A stretch of 45,617 bases of DNA from Actimicrobium sp047621345 (GTDB taxonomy: Bacteria > Pseudomonadota > Gammaproteobacteria > Burkholderiales > Burkholderiaceae_D): assembly GCA_047621345.1 (NCBI GenBank), contig JBLHLW010000033.1, positions 1 to 45,617 of the forward strand. Reading direction: 5' to 3'. The notes beneath the pieces are model-generated. The model searched no databases and was not told where the DNA came from. It saw only the letters and a program-made list of their open reading frames with translations. Both the position numbers and the translations under genes were made by a program. Numbering within the stretch: position 1 is the first letter of the stretch; every line of letters starts with the position of its first letter. Below are positions 27,520 through 36,395 of this stretch, piece by piece.

Positions 27520-28602
27520 TCATCGGCGGCCAGTGTTCTGCGTCTTGATGCCGTTTTGCAGCTCAAACGCGGTGCTGAAAAACCCTGCCATCATGAACAG
27601 CAACGCAAAGCCGCACAGCGCCAGTAAAATCGCGTTCAGGCGCCCGGCGGACTTTTCCATGGACTTTGAGGTTCTCGCAATGGCACTGTTGCCTATTTTG
27701 ACAAACGACTCCACCGGGTTGGACCGCTCAGAGGCGTCTTCAATACGGTCTTCAATGGTGGTCGACAGCATGCCTGTCTGGAAGGCAGTACCAAAGGCGA
27801 CAGAGTCCACTGTGGCCAGTCGACGCAAAATTTGGCGCAGGTGCCACCGCGTCCAGGGTGATGCAAACTTGATGGAGCGCTCTAACGCAGCCCGAACAGA
27901 AATATTAGCCCGCATCATGGAGGCCAGGGCCACCACCAGCAAAGCGCCGTTGTAGTCTCGGTACATTGAAAAAGGCAAAAATCGGTCCAGCCGTCGCCGC
28001 ATCGGGCTCATCCAGTTTGGTAGCGCCCAATTGAACAGGATCACCAAGCCAATGGCGGCCAGCAAAATAAAAATACCAAATTTTCGGATCACCGTGGACA
28101 CAAAATACAAGCCACGCCCCAGCACCGGCCATTTGTCTGGGGTCATCAGTTGCTCGAGCACGGGTACCGCAAATAAAGAAAACGCCGTGATCATGGCACT
28201 GAATAGAACCACCAAAATCAAGGGGTAGGTAATGGCCTTGCGAACCGCGGCAAGCATGGCATCGGTTTCCTCCACCACGCCCGACAAGTGCCTGAGACCG
28301 TCGGCCAGTACCTTGTCGTTGCCAGTTTGAATGGCGTCCAGAATAATGCGTTCTATCGGGGTGCCAATGCCTTGCATGGCCCCCGCCAGCGAGCCCTCGC
28401 GGACGTTGCGCAGCATCTCAAGATACAGCGGCGCCATGCTGGGGTCACGCCTGCGCGCCCTGGATTCGTACTTTTTGATGGCGTTGAAAATCGATACCTG
28501 GTCTTCGAGGCTGATGGACAAGTCGAAGTAAAAGTCCGCACGCATGGCATGCATCCGCCTGCGCGCGTTCCACAATTGAAAGGAGTTTAGGAGGTTGGCC
28601 AT
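27520..28602 (-). CDS. pilR: PilR-type inner-membrane platform protein (GspF family)
   Basis: This 360-residue protein has two GspF/PilC-like halves. Membrane segments are visible at about 122-146 (ITYPLILVVLFSAMITAFSL), about 170-192, and near the C-terminus (LNAILLALCGFALLFMMAGF). YPLILVVLF and the repeat of charged cytoplasmic regions are typical. It should anchor the assembly ATPase (upstream gene) to the inner membrane and couple ATP hydrolysis to pilin insertion. It starts 28 nt after the ATPase stop. The R64/IncI name is PilR; the type IVa equivalent is PilC. Confidence 0.85.
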   Translation of the reverse strand: MANLLNSFQLWNARRRMHAMRADFYFDLSISLEDQVSIFNAIKKYESRARRRDPSMAPLYLEMLRNVREGSLAGAMQGIGTPIERIILDAIQTGNDKVLADGLRHLSGVVEETDAMLAAVRKAITYPLILVVLFSAMITAFSLFAVPVLEQLMTPDKWPVLGRGLYFVSTVIRKFGIFILLAAIGLVILFNWALPNWMSPMRRRLDRFLPFSMYRDYNGALLVVALASMMRANISVRAALERSIKFASPWTRWHLRQILRRLATVDSVAFGTAFQTGMLSTTIEDRIEDASERSNPVESFVKIGNSAIARTSKSMEKSAGRLNAILLALCGFALLFMMAGFFSTAFELQNGIKTQNTGRR

Positions 28603-28630
28603 GTTGGTTACAAGTCAGTGAAAGGCGGTC

Positions 28631-30325
28631 TCAGGTGCAGGACGAAATTTGCAAGGCATCGCGGTACAAAATGGGTGCCCCAAACGTGTACTCAAAATAA
28701 AATGGATCCACACCTCCCCTGGAAATATCGTACAGAACATGCCCCCACGCCTCTTTGCCGGTCATGTCGGGCACATCGAAGCCAGACACACGCTGCTGCG
28801 CCCAATACCGTTTGGCACCGAAGTCATCGCCCTTGAGCAGCAACTGCAGCATGCGCTCGTCTGGCAGCAGTATCTCGGCCGCTACTTTCACACCCTTCAC
28901 GCCCACGCGGGTGGATTTGCTGTAGTCGATACCCGGAATTCGGCAGTGCTCGCAGCCTTGTTCGCTCGCCACATAAATCTGGTTCAGATCCAGACCAAAA
29001 AGGTCATGGTAGGGTTGCAAGTCCGCCTGCGCCATGGCGGATGTGGCAGGCAATTTGCAATGGGGGCAGTTCAACGGCATCAGAACCTGGTACACCAATG
29101 CCGATATAAATCCTGGGGCACAAAGTGAGTCACGCGACAAACCCAGGGCTGAAGAACAGAGCCGTCCGATAACGCCCAGAGCAGACGTTGCGTGCACGGT
29201 AGTGAGAATTTTGTGACCGGTCTGAATGGCGGCCTCGGCCATGCTGGCTGAGATTTTGTCGCGAATTTCTCCAAACATACCCACATCCGGATCCATCCGC
29301 AAAAACGCCATCATGGCGGCCAGAAACGGATTGTTGACGTTGCCGGACGCACTGCGCTGAATGGAGTAATGTGAAACGCCCTTGACAATGTACTCAACCG
29401 GGTCTTCGATAGAGATGATTTTGCGCAACCCACCCTGGATCAAGCCAGACAGCAATGTGTTCAGGGTGGTGGTTTTTCCGGAGCCCGTGACTCCCGCCAC
29501 AAACACGCCGCCGGCGGAAGATGCCGTTGCCTTGTGAAACTCAATGACCTGCTGTGGCAGGTAGCCCAGCTGATCAAGCGTCAACACCTTGTCGTCGCTT
29601 TTCACCTTCAAAATACGCAGCGTGGCGTCTAGCCCGCCGACCACGGCATGCGTTTGGTAGCGCAGGTTCACCTTGCGGTCGCCTAGCGTCAAGGGAATCA
29701 TGGCCGCCTGAGCCAGCATTTCATTGAAGGCAACCTCTGAGCGTGAACGCTCCTCGGCCTGCATGGTGAAGGCCGAGGCAACGCCTTGTAAGGCCGCATG
29801 TGATGGCACCGTCATCACATCACGCATCACCCCATCCAGGCGCACCCGGATGTCGGTCAGTTTTTCGCGTATTTCAATGTGAATGTCGCTGGCATTCAAG
29901 TCGAGGCCCACTTTAACGATGGCACGAAACCACTCCAGCCCATCGGACTCTTTCAGCAAACGCTCCATCACTCGGTCATCGTCGTACTTGCCCTTTGTCT
30001 GAGCACGGTTCCACCCCGCTTGCGAGGAAACCCGCAGCATGTCCAGCACATTCGACTCGGTGGTGTAGCTGCCTTTGTAGCTCAGGCCCAGCTTTTTGCT
30101 CCGCTCAATCAGCCGAAACCAAGGCGGGGTTTGCAATACCTCGGGCAAGCACATCACGAAAAAATTTACTGCACTACTGCGAAGTGCGCACATTCGGGCC
30201 ACATCCAGCTCCGAAAGCGGTACTTGCGCCGACTCACCATAAGTCAGCGCACCTTCGTTCTCAGGAACCTGCCTGATGTGATGAATGTGGCCTAGACTGC
30301 CGTTCGCTGTGTCAGGTGCATTCAT
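28631..30325 (-). CDS. pilQ: PilQ-type pilus assembly ATPase (GspE/PulE family)
   Basis: This 564-residue secretion ATPase has Walker A GVTGSGKTT (278-286), an Asp box IEDPVEY (about 306-312), Walker B-like DPDVGMFGEIRD (345-356) and a His box TTVHAT (375-380). A late zinc site is suggested by CPHC and CEHC pairs. It powers pilus extension at the inner membrane with the PilR platform. The start overlaps the pilP stop (ATGA). The name follows R64 usage; it is not the type IVa secretin PilQ. Walker B has Met-Phe where DPDVIMVGEIRD is more usual, a conservative change. Confidence 0.9.
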   Translation of the reverse strand: MNAPDTANGSLGHIHHIRQVPENEGALTYGESAQVPLSELDVARMCALRSSAVNFFVMCLPEVLQTPPWFRLIERSKKLGLSYKGSYTTESNVLDMLRVSSQAGWNRAQTKGKYDDDRVMERLLKESDGLEWFRAIVKVGLDLNASDIHIEIREKLTDIRVRLDGVMRDVMTVPSHAALQGVASAFTMQAEERSRSEVAFNEMLAQAAMIPLTLGDRKVNLRYQTHAVVGGLDATLRILKVKSDDKVLTLDQLGYLPQQVIEFHKATASSAGGVFVAGVTGSGKTTTLNTLLSGLIQGGLRKIISIEDPVEYIVKGVSHYSIQRSASGNVNNPFLAAMMAFLRMDPDVGMFGEIRDKISASMAEAAIQTGHKILTTVHATSALGVIGRLCSSALGLSRDSLCAPGFISALVYQVLMPLNCPHCKLPATSAMAQADLQPYHDLFGLDLNQIYVASEQGCEHCRIPGIDYSKSTRVGVKGVKVAAEILLPDERMLQLLLKGDDFGAKRYWAQQRVSGFDVPDMTGKEAWGHVLYDISRGGVDPFYFEYTFGAPILYRDALQISSCT

Positions 30326-31008
30326 TTAGCGCCGGACGGACCAAATGAAGGTAGCCGTTGATCCAGTGAATTGGCTTGAAAGACTGATGCCGATGCAATT
30401 CCCCCGAAGGGGGCTGCACCCAAGGTTTGTTCCGGCGTGCCTGACATGGGGGCTGGCAAGCTGTAACGGCCATTACGGTCACCCCCCGGCCATTTTTGCT
30501 TGGTGCTGAGAACCACGCCCTGCTCGGTGATTTGTACCACCGTCCAAAGCTGGTCGCGCAGCGGCAACTGGTCGCTGCGGACGCGATAAGCCTTGCCCTC
30601 GTACCACAGTTCAGCAGTGTATTTGCCCATTGCACCCGTCAGGCCTATGACGATGGGTTGCGCTGCGCCGACGGACATGGCGCCAGCAAAAGGATTATGC
30701 GCCGTGCCCACACCGGGCATTAGGCGAAGCAATTCAGTCCGCCTTTTCGCCTCGAATTCCGCTTTGAGCGCAAGCTCGCGATTGCGTTTTGCCTCCGCAA
30801 CCGTCTGGCCAAAGGTGGCATCCAAAGGCGACGCGCTTGGCGACTGAGCCGCGCCAGATACGCTACCAGCCGATGAACCAGCCGCGGTCTGCATGGCCGA
30901 TTGTGCCCCTGCAGGCACCGAATAAAACCCCACAGCCACACCCAAAGCGCACATCGTGAATGCGCAAATATAGCGTGCGTCCAACTTAAAACGGCTTGCC
31001 TTTAGCAT
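30322..31008 (-). CDS. pilP: PilP-type type IVb pilus biogenesis protein
   Basis: This 228-residue protein has an N-terminal signal/anchor (CAFTMCALGVAVGFYSVPAGAQS), a charged helix (VAEAKRNRELALKAEFEAKRRTE by position about 70-92), and a C-terminal beta-rich part (VIGLTGAMGKYTAELWYEG, then SDQLPLRDQLWTVVQI). This fits PilP of R64-like systems by pattern and by place between pilO2 and pilQ. It is probably a periplasmic protein bridging inner membrane and secretin. The ATG at 31008 has AAGG 6-8 nt upstream and lies inside the end of pilO2; GTG at 31017 is an alternative. Confidence 0.75.
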   Translation of the reverse strand: MLKASRFKLDARYICAFTMCALGVAVGFYSVPAGAQSAMQTAAGSSAGSVSGAAQSPSASPLDATFGQTVAEAKRNRELALKAEFEAKRRTELLRLMPGVGTAHNPFAGAMSVGAAQPIVIGLTGAMGKYTAELWYEGKAYRVRSDQLPLRDQLWTVVQITEQGVVLSTKQKWPGGDRNGRYSLPAPMSGTPEQTLGAAPFGGIASASVFQANSLDQRLPSFGPSGAK

Positions 31009-32389
31009 AATAGTCACCTTTAATTGCTAACACCGAATCGGCAATGGAATTGATGGAACTTTGCTTGGTCAGCGACAATTCACGCATCACCACGTAGCCA
31101 GGCAGCGGGATCATCTTCAAATTGCCACCAGACAAAGGAAACGAGAAGGAACCCGACGCGACGGGTTTTTTGAGCTGCTCCATTACAGCGCCGTCCATGC
31201 CAAAAGTGCTGGGAATCGATAGCACGTAAGTAGCGCCAGCAGACTTGTCATTGCTGCCCAGCAGTGACATATCCTGGAGAAAGTCGCTCATTTCTTTCAC
31301 TGCGTCGTTTGACAGAGGCAACTGTTCGCGGACGAGCACCGGAGTGGTCGTCCCACCTTTTAACGGGTGCGTCGTGGTTAATATCGGGGACAGCACCCAG
31401 TTGGCTTGCGTCGACTCTTGCTTTGCCGATTCTGCGAACGGCAGTAGTGTTGCTCCCGTGGGCAGGTTGTCGCTGAAGTCAGTTGTTGAACCGTGTTCAC
31501 GTGCCCAATTCACCCGGCAAGCCTGCTGGTCGCAAGTAAATGACTCCATGCGCCAACCTTTGACCCAAATTGGAATGGGATCAATGGTGTCTTGCCAGCG
31601 GCGCAACATATTGCTGCCGGGTTCGCCCGCATTGTTCAAGGCAGGTCGGATAGCTTTTTCGTACAGTACATTGGGGTCACTGGCCTGTTGTTGCCGCTGC
31701 GTCTCCAGCAAGCGTTGCTGCTCCTGGTAGGAGGTGTAAGCCCAGTAGACCAGACCGACACACACCAATAGGGCCAGCAAGCCCAGCCACATGGCCTTCT
31801 TGTTGCGCAGGCGACGCATGCGCGCTTCGCTGACAGAGGTGGTAAACAGCGCGGGGCGAAGCGGCTCGGCACCAGGCAGATTCGCCATGTTGCTGAACAA
31901 AAGCGCATTTTGGCCGGCCTGCAGCAGACGAAATTCATCAATCAAATCGGCTACTTGGGTCAATGAGACGACCTTATCGAAGCCGGGCACGGGCATTTTG
32001 TCGATCAAGGCAACAACGCCACACTCTTTGGCTTGGCCTTTGTTGCTGCTGAACTCCAGAACATAGAGTTCTCGCCCCCCCTGGGACACGGCATCGGCCA
32101 GATAGAGCGCCGCACTGCTAGCGCCGGACGGGTAGGTGTGCTGCGACAAGCCGACCAAGTCTTGGGATGGTGCCAGCACATAAGAACGCATGCCAAAATG
32201 GCGCTTGGCATCCAGAAATGGCTCCAGCAAATCTTCCAGCGGCTCCCATTCCAGACCAAACACCAGTGTTTGAGAGCCAAACTTCCCGTAATGATGAAGA
32301 GCCGGCCCGGTTTGTAAAGGCGCAGTATCCCCTTTCGAGCCGCGCAAGGAAGGCATCTTCAGCCCCCGATTAAGATCAGAGAAGGTCAT
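30986..32389 (-). CDS. PilO2-family type IVb pilus protein
   Basis: This 467-residue protein has a soluble N-terminal half, one membrane segment at about 199-218 (AMWLGLLALLVCVGLVYWAY), a charged coiled region and a long periplasmic C-terminal half with two Cys (TCDQQACRV). The layout matches PilO2 proteins (R64 PilO), inner-membrane components linking the ATPase/platform with the secretin. It starts at the ATG overlapping the pilN stop (TAATG) and its 3' end overlaps pilP by 23 nt. The overlaps imply one transcript. Confidence 0.8.
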   Translation of the reverse strand: MTFSDLNRGLKMPSLRGSKGDTAPLQTGPALHHYGKFGSQTLVFGLEWEPLEDLLEPFLDAKRHFGMRSYVLAPSQDLVGLSQHTYPSGASSAALYLADAVSQGGRELYVLEFSSNKGQAKECGVVALIDKMPVPGFDKVVSLTQVADLIDEFRLLQAGQNALLFSNMANLPGAEPLRPALFTTSVSEARMRRLRNKKAMWLGLLALLVCVGLVYWAYTSYQEQQRLLETQRQQQASDPNVLYEKAIRPALNNAGEPGSNMLRRWQDTIDPIPIWVKGWRMESFTCDQQACRVNWAREHGSTTDFSDNLPTGATLLPFAESAKQESTQANWVLSPILTTTHPLKGGTTTPVLVREQLPLSNDAVKEMSDFLQDMSLLGSNDKSAGATYVLSIPSTFGMDGAVMEQLKKPVASGSFSFPLSGGNLKMIPLPGYVVMRELSLTKQSSINSIADSVLAIKGDYYAKGKPF

Positions 32390-34050
32390 TAGATGGCATC
32401 CAGACGTGGCGTGATCAAAATCACGGTGGAAGTGCGCTGGCGTTTGGCCACGCGAAAGCCCGGCACCGCATCCCGTACCATGTCTTGTCCGTTGGCAGCG
32501 CTGGACTCAGACTCGTACCCAGCGATCACCATGGTTTGACCCGCCATCATGCTGGCGCGCTGCATGGTGCTGAAAATGTCCACATCAGGTGTTTGCACAG
32601 AAGCTTGCAAGGCACCCGCACCACTGGTGAATGTGTTGAGGGAGCGCAGTTTGCTGATGCTCAACATGGCTTCGAGCATCACCCGATTGGAGTCCAGCAC
32701 CACGGGTGTTACGGTCATGGTAAATCCGGTGGATAACTGCCCCGGAGTGATGGTGGCGCCGGCCACAACGGTGCCCACGCCACCAGCGGTAGGCGGGCTA
32801 ACTTGTTTGACGTAAGTCAACTGGTTCAGCACCCCCAGCGGCACCGACTGGCGGTTCATGGTGGTCACCGTGGAAGCGTAGGAGGCGCTCACGCGACCAA
32901 ATGTTTCCAAGGCGCGAATCAACGCCGCTGCATCGGGCCCGCCATCGCCATTGGAATTGAGCTGAAAGGTGAAGCCGGAATTGGTCGCTGAAGGCAGGGC
33001 AAGTTCGGGCCCCCTAATGGCCACAGCAACCGCGTTGCGGCCAGCATCAGACATGGTGCGGGAAACCGCAGCCCAGTCAACCCCGCGCTCGTGAATTTCA
33101 TCCAGATTCACCTGCAGCACCTGAACCGACAGCGTCACCTGGCGCAACAGGCTGTTGTTGACACGGTCAATGTACAGCTCGATCTGGGCCACGTTGTCCA
33201 CCGCATCGAGCACGTTGACGGTGCCATTGGAAATGTCGAACTGCAGGCTGCCTGACTTGGACACCATGGTGTCCAGGGTGGCTTTGATCTGACCAAAGAC
33301 GTTGGCCTGGCTCTGCGTTGACACCGACATCGAGGCCGACGCACCCGAGCCAGGGCTCATGCTTAAGTCGCCCTTGGTTTCACCCGTGCTGGGCATGGCT
33401 TTGATGGAAAATGACCGGCGCACCATGCGGCTAATGGTGATCACCCCACCGTCGTAACGCCAGCCCAGGCGCCCGCGCTTGGTGATATGGTCAAGCAGGC
33501 CGGCCAGGTCGCCGCTGTAGTTGAGCTCGTAAGTGGTCTGAAACTCTTTGTCAGGCAGATTGCGTCCCACCAGGGGGGCAATGCTGTCTTTATTGTTGGT
33601 GAGCGGCGCGGCGGGCGAAGTGCCCTTGCCTGGCTCAAAGTCTGTTGGCGGCAACAGCGCGTCGGAGGTCACCACAATCGGGATGTCAACGGCTCGCGAA
33701 ATAAGGTCGGCGGCGGTGAGCAACGTTTGCCGCCCGGGGTAGCGCAGCGTGACCTTGCCCAGTTGCGGCAGTTTGGCCGAAGGCCCCAAGGGCACTGTGC
33801 GCGTGGCAAAACGCGGTAAAACTTCGTCCACCACATAAGCATGTTTGCGCTGCGGCGCATTGATCTGGTTTTGCGCCGATTTAACCTTGACCTCGGTATC
33901 GTCTAGCTGGCTCTGGACGCCACCGTCAATTTTAGAGGCGCAGGCAGTCAAGAGAACACCCGCCAACAAAAGGCTTACGGATTGGGCCGCGCGTTTATGG
34001 GTGATTTGCGTCGAGCCAACGGATTCAGGGCAGCGTAAGGTGGTAGACAA
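32389..34050 (-). CDS. pilN: PilN-type secretin lipoprotein
   Basis: This protein of about 553 residues is an outer-membrane secretin of the type IVb (BfpB/PilN) group. A lipobox LLTAC (Cys about 37) makes it a lipoprotein. The N-terminal region carries short N-domain-like blocks, and the C-terminal half has the secretin domain (VQVLQVNLDEIHERGVDW..., ending VTPVVLDSNRVMLEAMLSISKL and VIAGYESES). It forms the outer-membrane channel for the pilus. No ATG precedes the signal peptide closely; the TTG at 34050 has GAAAGG 9 nt upstream, and a further TTG at 34074 is possible. The upstream direct repeat TTTGAAC is noted. It is followed by overlapping pilO2. Confidence 0.86.
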   Translation of the reverse strand: MSTTLRCPESVGSTQITHKRAAQSVSLLLAGVLLTACASKIDGGVQSQLDDTEVKVKSAQNQINAPQRKHAYVVDEVLPRFATRTVPLGPSAKLPQLGKVTLRYPGRQTLLTAADLISRAVDIPIVVTSDALLPPTDFEPGKGTSPAAPLTNNKDSIAPLVGRNLPDKEFQTTYELNYSGDLAGLLDHITKRGRLGWRYDGGVITISRMVRRSFSIKAMPSTGETKGDLSMSPGSGASASMSVSTQSQANVFGQIKATLDTMVSKSGSLQFDISNGTVNVLDAVDNVAQIELYIDRVNNSLLRQVTLSVQVLQVNLDEIHERGVDWAAVSRTMSDAGRNAVAVAIRGPELALPSATNSGFTFQLNSNGDGGPDAAALIRALETFGRVSASYASTVTTMNRQSVPLGVLNQLTYVKQVSPPTAGGVGTVVAGATITPGQLSTGFTMTVTPVVLDSNRVMLEAMLSISKLRSLNTFTSGAGALQASVQTPDVDIFSTMQRASMMAGQTMVIAGYESESSAANGQDMVRDAVPGFRVAKRQRTSTVILITPRLDAI

Positions 34051-34195
34051 GATCGTAAACCTTTCAAAGTTCAAAGTTCAAAGATTGCGCGTGTTACCCC
34101 TACACCAAGAAACCCGAAGCGCGGTATTGCTGCTGGACTTCAAAAATGATGGCCCAAAAAACGGCGGCAGTAAAACGCCCTGTGGCGACAATCTT

Positions 34196-34990
34196 TCAGC
34201 GCGGCTGGTTATCCATAAAGCGGCTCACACGCATGGTGCAAGTCGACGAGTTCATGGCGGCTTGCAAGGGATAATCGGTGTGGGCCAACGAGAGCATGAC
34301 CAGTTCAATGGCTTCGCGCAGGGTGCCACTCATGGCCAGGCTGGTGTCGATGACGAAGTCGCGGTCAGCATCCCAGTTCATTTGCCAATGCGCGTCTTTG
34401 GCCCAGCGACCCAGGGTTTGCGATAGCGTGCCGTCGCGTGGATCAACCACCCACACGCTCTGGCCAGCTTGGGCAGTTGTACCACTGAGGGACTTGTTCC
34501 CGCGCACCGAGTCCAGCACCTGACTGGCCGAGAAGACGCCGCCGACGCCGGCGTGCCCTGCCGAGCAGCCTTCAGCGGCGCTTCCCTGCTGGGCCTGTTT
34601 TGCCGGTTTGGCGGCGCCCTTGACTGGCTGAGCCTGTGCAAAAAGGCTAGCTTGCGAGCGCGCCAAGCCATCGTCCATGCGTTCCAAGGCCAGCAACTGA
34701 CTAGCACCGGAAGCCGAGGCAGACAAGCCCGCCAGACTGGGCAAGCTCAAGGCGCGCTCGACCCGCAGGTTGACGGCTTGCGCGGGCAGCGGGTCAGCCG
34801 GCACCGACGCTGCCACCTGCCTGGCTATGGTCGGCACCCGCTCAAAGTCAGACAGGCTACTCGCCAAAGCCAGCATAACCACCGGCTCGCCAGCGTTTTC
34901 ACCGGCAGCCTGAGCCGTGCCAAAGGGCGCACCGGCCGCGACGCTCGCCACTACTGCACAAACAATCCGCATCATGGTTGGCTTGGTCAT
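34196..34990 (-). CDS. PilL-like protein with TcpQ domain
   Basis: This 264-residue exported protein has a signal peptide (MMRIVCAVVASVAAGAPFGTAQA). The middle is low-complexity (Ala/Gln/Lys). The C-terminal 85 residues (from VWVVDPRDGTLSQTLGRWA to TCTMRVSRF) match the TcpQ/PilL pattern: a small alpha/beta domain with GTLxxxLxxWA...W and a late Cys. In V. cholerae, TcpQ helps place the secretin TcpC in the outer membrane, and R64 PilL has a related role. It is between the pilin gene pilS (6 nt before) and the secretin gene (146-nt gap). Confidence 0.75.
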   Translation of the reverse strand: MTKPTMMRIVCAVVASVAAGAPFGTAQAAGENAGEPVVMLALASSLSDFERVPTIARQVAASVPADPLPAQAVNLRVERALSLPSLAGLSASASGASQLLALERMDDGLARSQASLFAQAQPVKGAAKPAKQAQQGSAAEGCSAGHAGVGGVFSASQVLDSVRGNKSLSGTTAQAGQSVWVVDPRDGTLSQTLGRWAKDAHWQMNWDADRDFVIDTSLAMSGTLREAIELVMLSLAHTDYPLQAAMNSSTCTMRVSRFMDNQPR

Positions 34991-34996
34991 GGTGGC

Positions 34997-35653
34997 TTAC
35001 GCCCGGGGAATTACAGCACTGATGTTTTTGAGGCCAGGCGCACCGCATGCAGTCGCCAAAGTAGCCAAAACGATCTGGCTGCCGGTTTGTTTAACTAAAT
35101 CGGCTCCGGAAGGCGTCGTTGTAGAGCCGGCAACCACAGTGTTTGAATTAACTCCAATGGCTGTAGCTATGGCATCAACGCCTGCAACAACATCGGCGCA
35201 AGATGATTGTGGAATACCTGTAAGCGTTATTATAAAGGTTTGAAAAGCTGGGATCGTCCCTGAACTTGTGCTGTTTGCCGCTACAAAGTTTTTGCCGCCG
35301 TGCTCATTAGTAACCACTCTAGCAGCCAGAGTGCCAGTTACCATTGAGGGGGGCCAAACACCCAGATTAGCAAGATTGTTTGGACTGACGGTATTATCAA
35401 GGGCTGATAGCGAAGCGGTTATTTTGTTTACATTGGCAGCCACCAGTGGGATGTTTTTGAGCATGTTATTGGTGTTGTTGTTGCGCAAAATGATCTGCAC
35501 ACCCAGCAAGCCACCAATGATGATGATAGACAGAATGGCCAGGGCAATGGACAATTCGATGATGCTGTAGCCACGCTGGCTGCACATTTTTTGCCCAAAA
35601 CGTTGGCGCGCTGTTAGCTGGGCGCAGTGGATTGAGGGTGTGTAGAGGTTCAT
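34997..35653 (-). CDS. pilS: PilS-type major type IVb prepilin
   Basis: This 218-residue prepilin has a 28-residue leader ending CSQRG^YSIIELSIALAILSIIIIGGLLG: Gly -1, Tyr +1 and Glu +5. The mature length of about 190, two C-terminal cysteines (SSCADVV and ATACGAP) forming the D-region loop, and a long leader are typical of type IVb major pilins (TcpA, BfpA, R64 PilS). The start is the ATG at 35653, with AGGAAA upstream; an in-frame extension to 35725 lies in repeat DNA. It is the first gene of the cluster, whereas in R64 pilS lies after pilR. Confidence 0.85.
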   Translation of the reverse strand: MNLYTPSIHCAQLTARQRFGQKMCSQRGYSIIELSIALAILSIIIIGGLLGVQIILRNNNTNNMLKNIPLVAANVNKITASLSALDNTVSPNNLANLGVWPPSMVTGTLAARVVTNEHGGKNFVAANSTSSGTIPAFQTFIITLTGIPQSSCADVVAGVDAIATAIGVNSNTVVAGSTTTPSGADLVKQTGSQIVLATLATACGAPGLKNISAVIPRA

Positions 35654-35704
35654 GAGATTTCCTTTTAAGAAGTGAAAAAAGTTGTCGTCTGGTGTGTCAA
35701 TGTA

Positions 35705-35930
35705 ACTTTTGGTATCAAACTTCATCCTACCCTTTTCTCTTGCTTGGTGGCAGCATTATGAATTTTTTGAGCCATTTACAACACGTGGCGGGCACTCGGC
35801 TACCATCTCGCTGTCGTTACTTTTGGTAACTAGATCTTATCTTATCGCTTTTATCTTGCTGGATGGCACCAGTACGAATTTTCTGATTCATTTACAACAC
35901 AGGGCGGGCACTCGACTAACGTACCGGCAT
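35705..35930. repeat. Two tandem imperfect repeats (about 114 nt) upstream of pilS
   Basis: Units begin with ACTTTTGGTA at 35705 and 35819. Both contain TTGCT-GG-GGCA, then GAATTTT-TGA--CATTTACAACAC and GGCGGGCACTCG-CTA. They lie just upstream of the pilS translation start and probably include its promoter. Confidence 0.75.
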
Positions 35931-36304
35931 GACTTCTTTGAACCATGCTGTGAATGATCGTTTTACCGACCTTGGCCCTGAATTTTCTCGCAAGCCCGAT
36001 AGGCTGGAAGTGCTAGCTGGCAAGGTGGTAGCCACGATGAACAAGCCCAGCGCAGTGCAGAAGCGTTTTAACAAGCGGGATTGCTGCCGAACAGAACGTG
36101 GTAGACGCGCTGCGCCGTGCTATTGACACGCATGGGCCCGTGCGCCGGCAAGCCATGCATGGCCTTTTTAGTGCGTGCCAGCGCTTGAGCAAACGCATGC
36201 CGGTGTTTTTGGATGAGCACAGACAGGGAATCACGCGGGCGCGGCATTCACTTTCATCACGCCGTAGGGCTGGCGCGGCACCCGCTGGCGGTGCACGTCG
36301 ATAA
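35929..36304 (+). pseudogene. Frameshifted ORF remnant of unknown identity
   Basis: A plus-strand frame from the ATG at 35929 encodes an ordinary-looking peptide (MTSLNHAVNDRF...NKPSAVQKRFNK) up to about 36076. The coherent reading then continues one base out of frame (GIAAEQNVVDALRRAID...RRQAMHGLFSACQRLSKRMPVFLDEH) to a stop near 36304. I do not recognise the protein. It may be a broken gene at the edge of the accessory region or chance reading. Confidence 0.3.
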
Positions 36305-36395
36305 GTGTTTGCGCCTGCGCGGGCACTTTGCCAAAGCGGTCCACTAATTTTTCCAGTAGCGCGTCACTCTGGTCGGTGTTCTTGGCAGTGGCTGG
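36231..36395 (-). pseudogene. Fragment resembling the C-terminus of transcription-repair factor Mfd
   Basis: The minus strand encodes LLEKLVDRFGKVPAQAQTL followed by IDVHRQR...QPYGVMKVNAAPA and a stop at 36231-36233, with no start codon. The pattern ELxDRFGxxPxxAxxLxxxxRxR is that of the Mfd (TRCF) C-terminal domain. It abuts the right 144-nt repeat, so it is a stray piece rather than a gene. It rests on pattern memory only. Confidence 0.4.
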
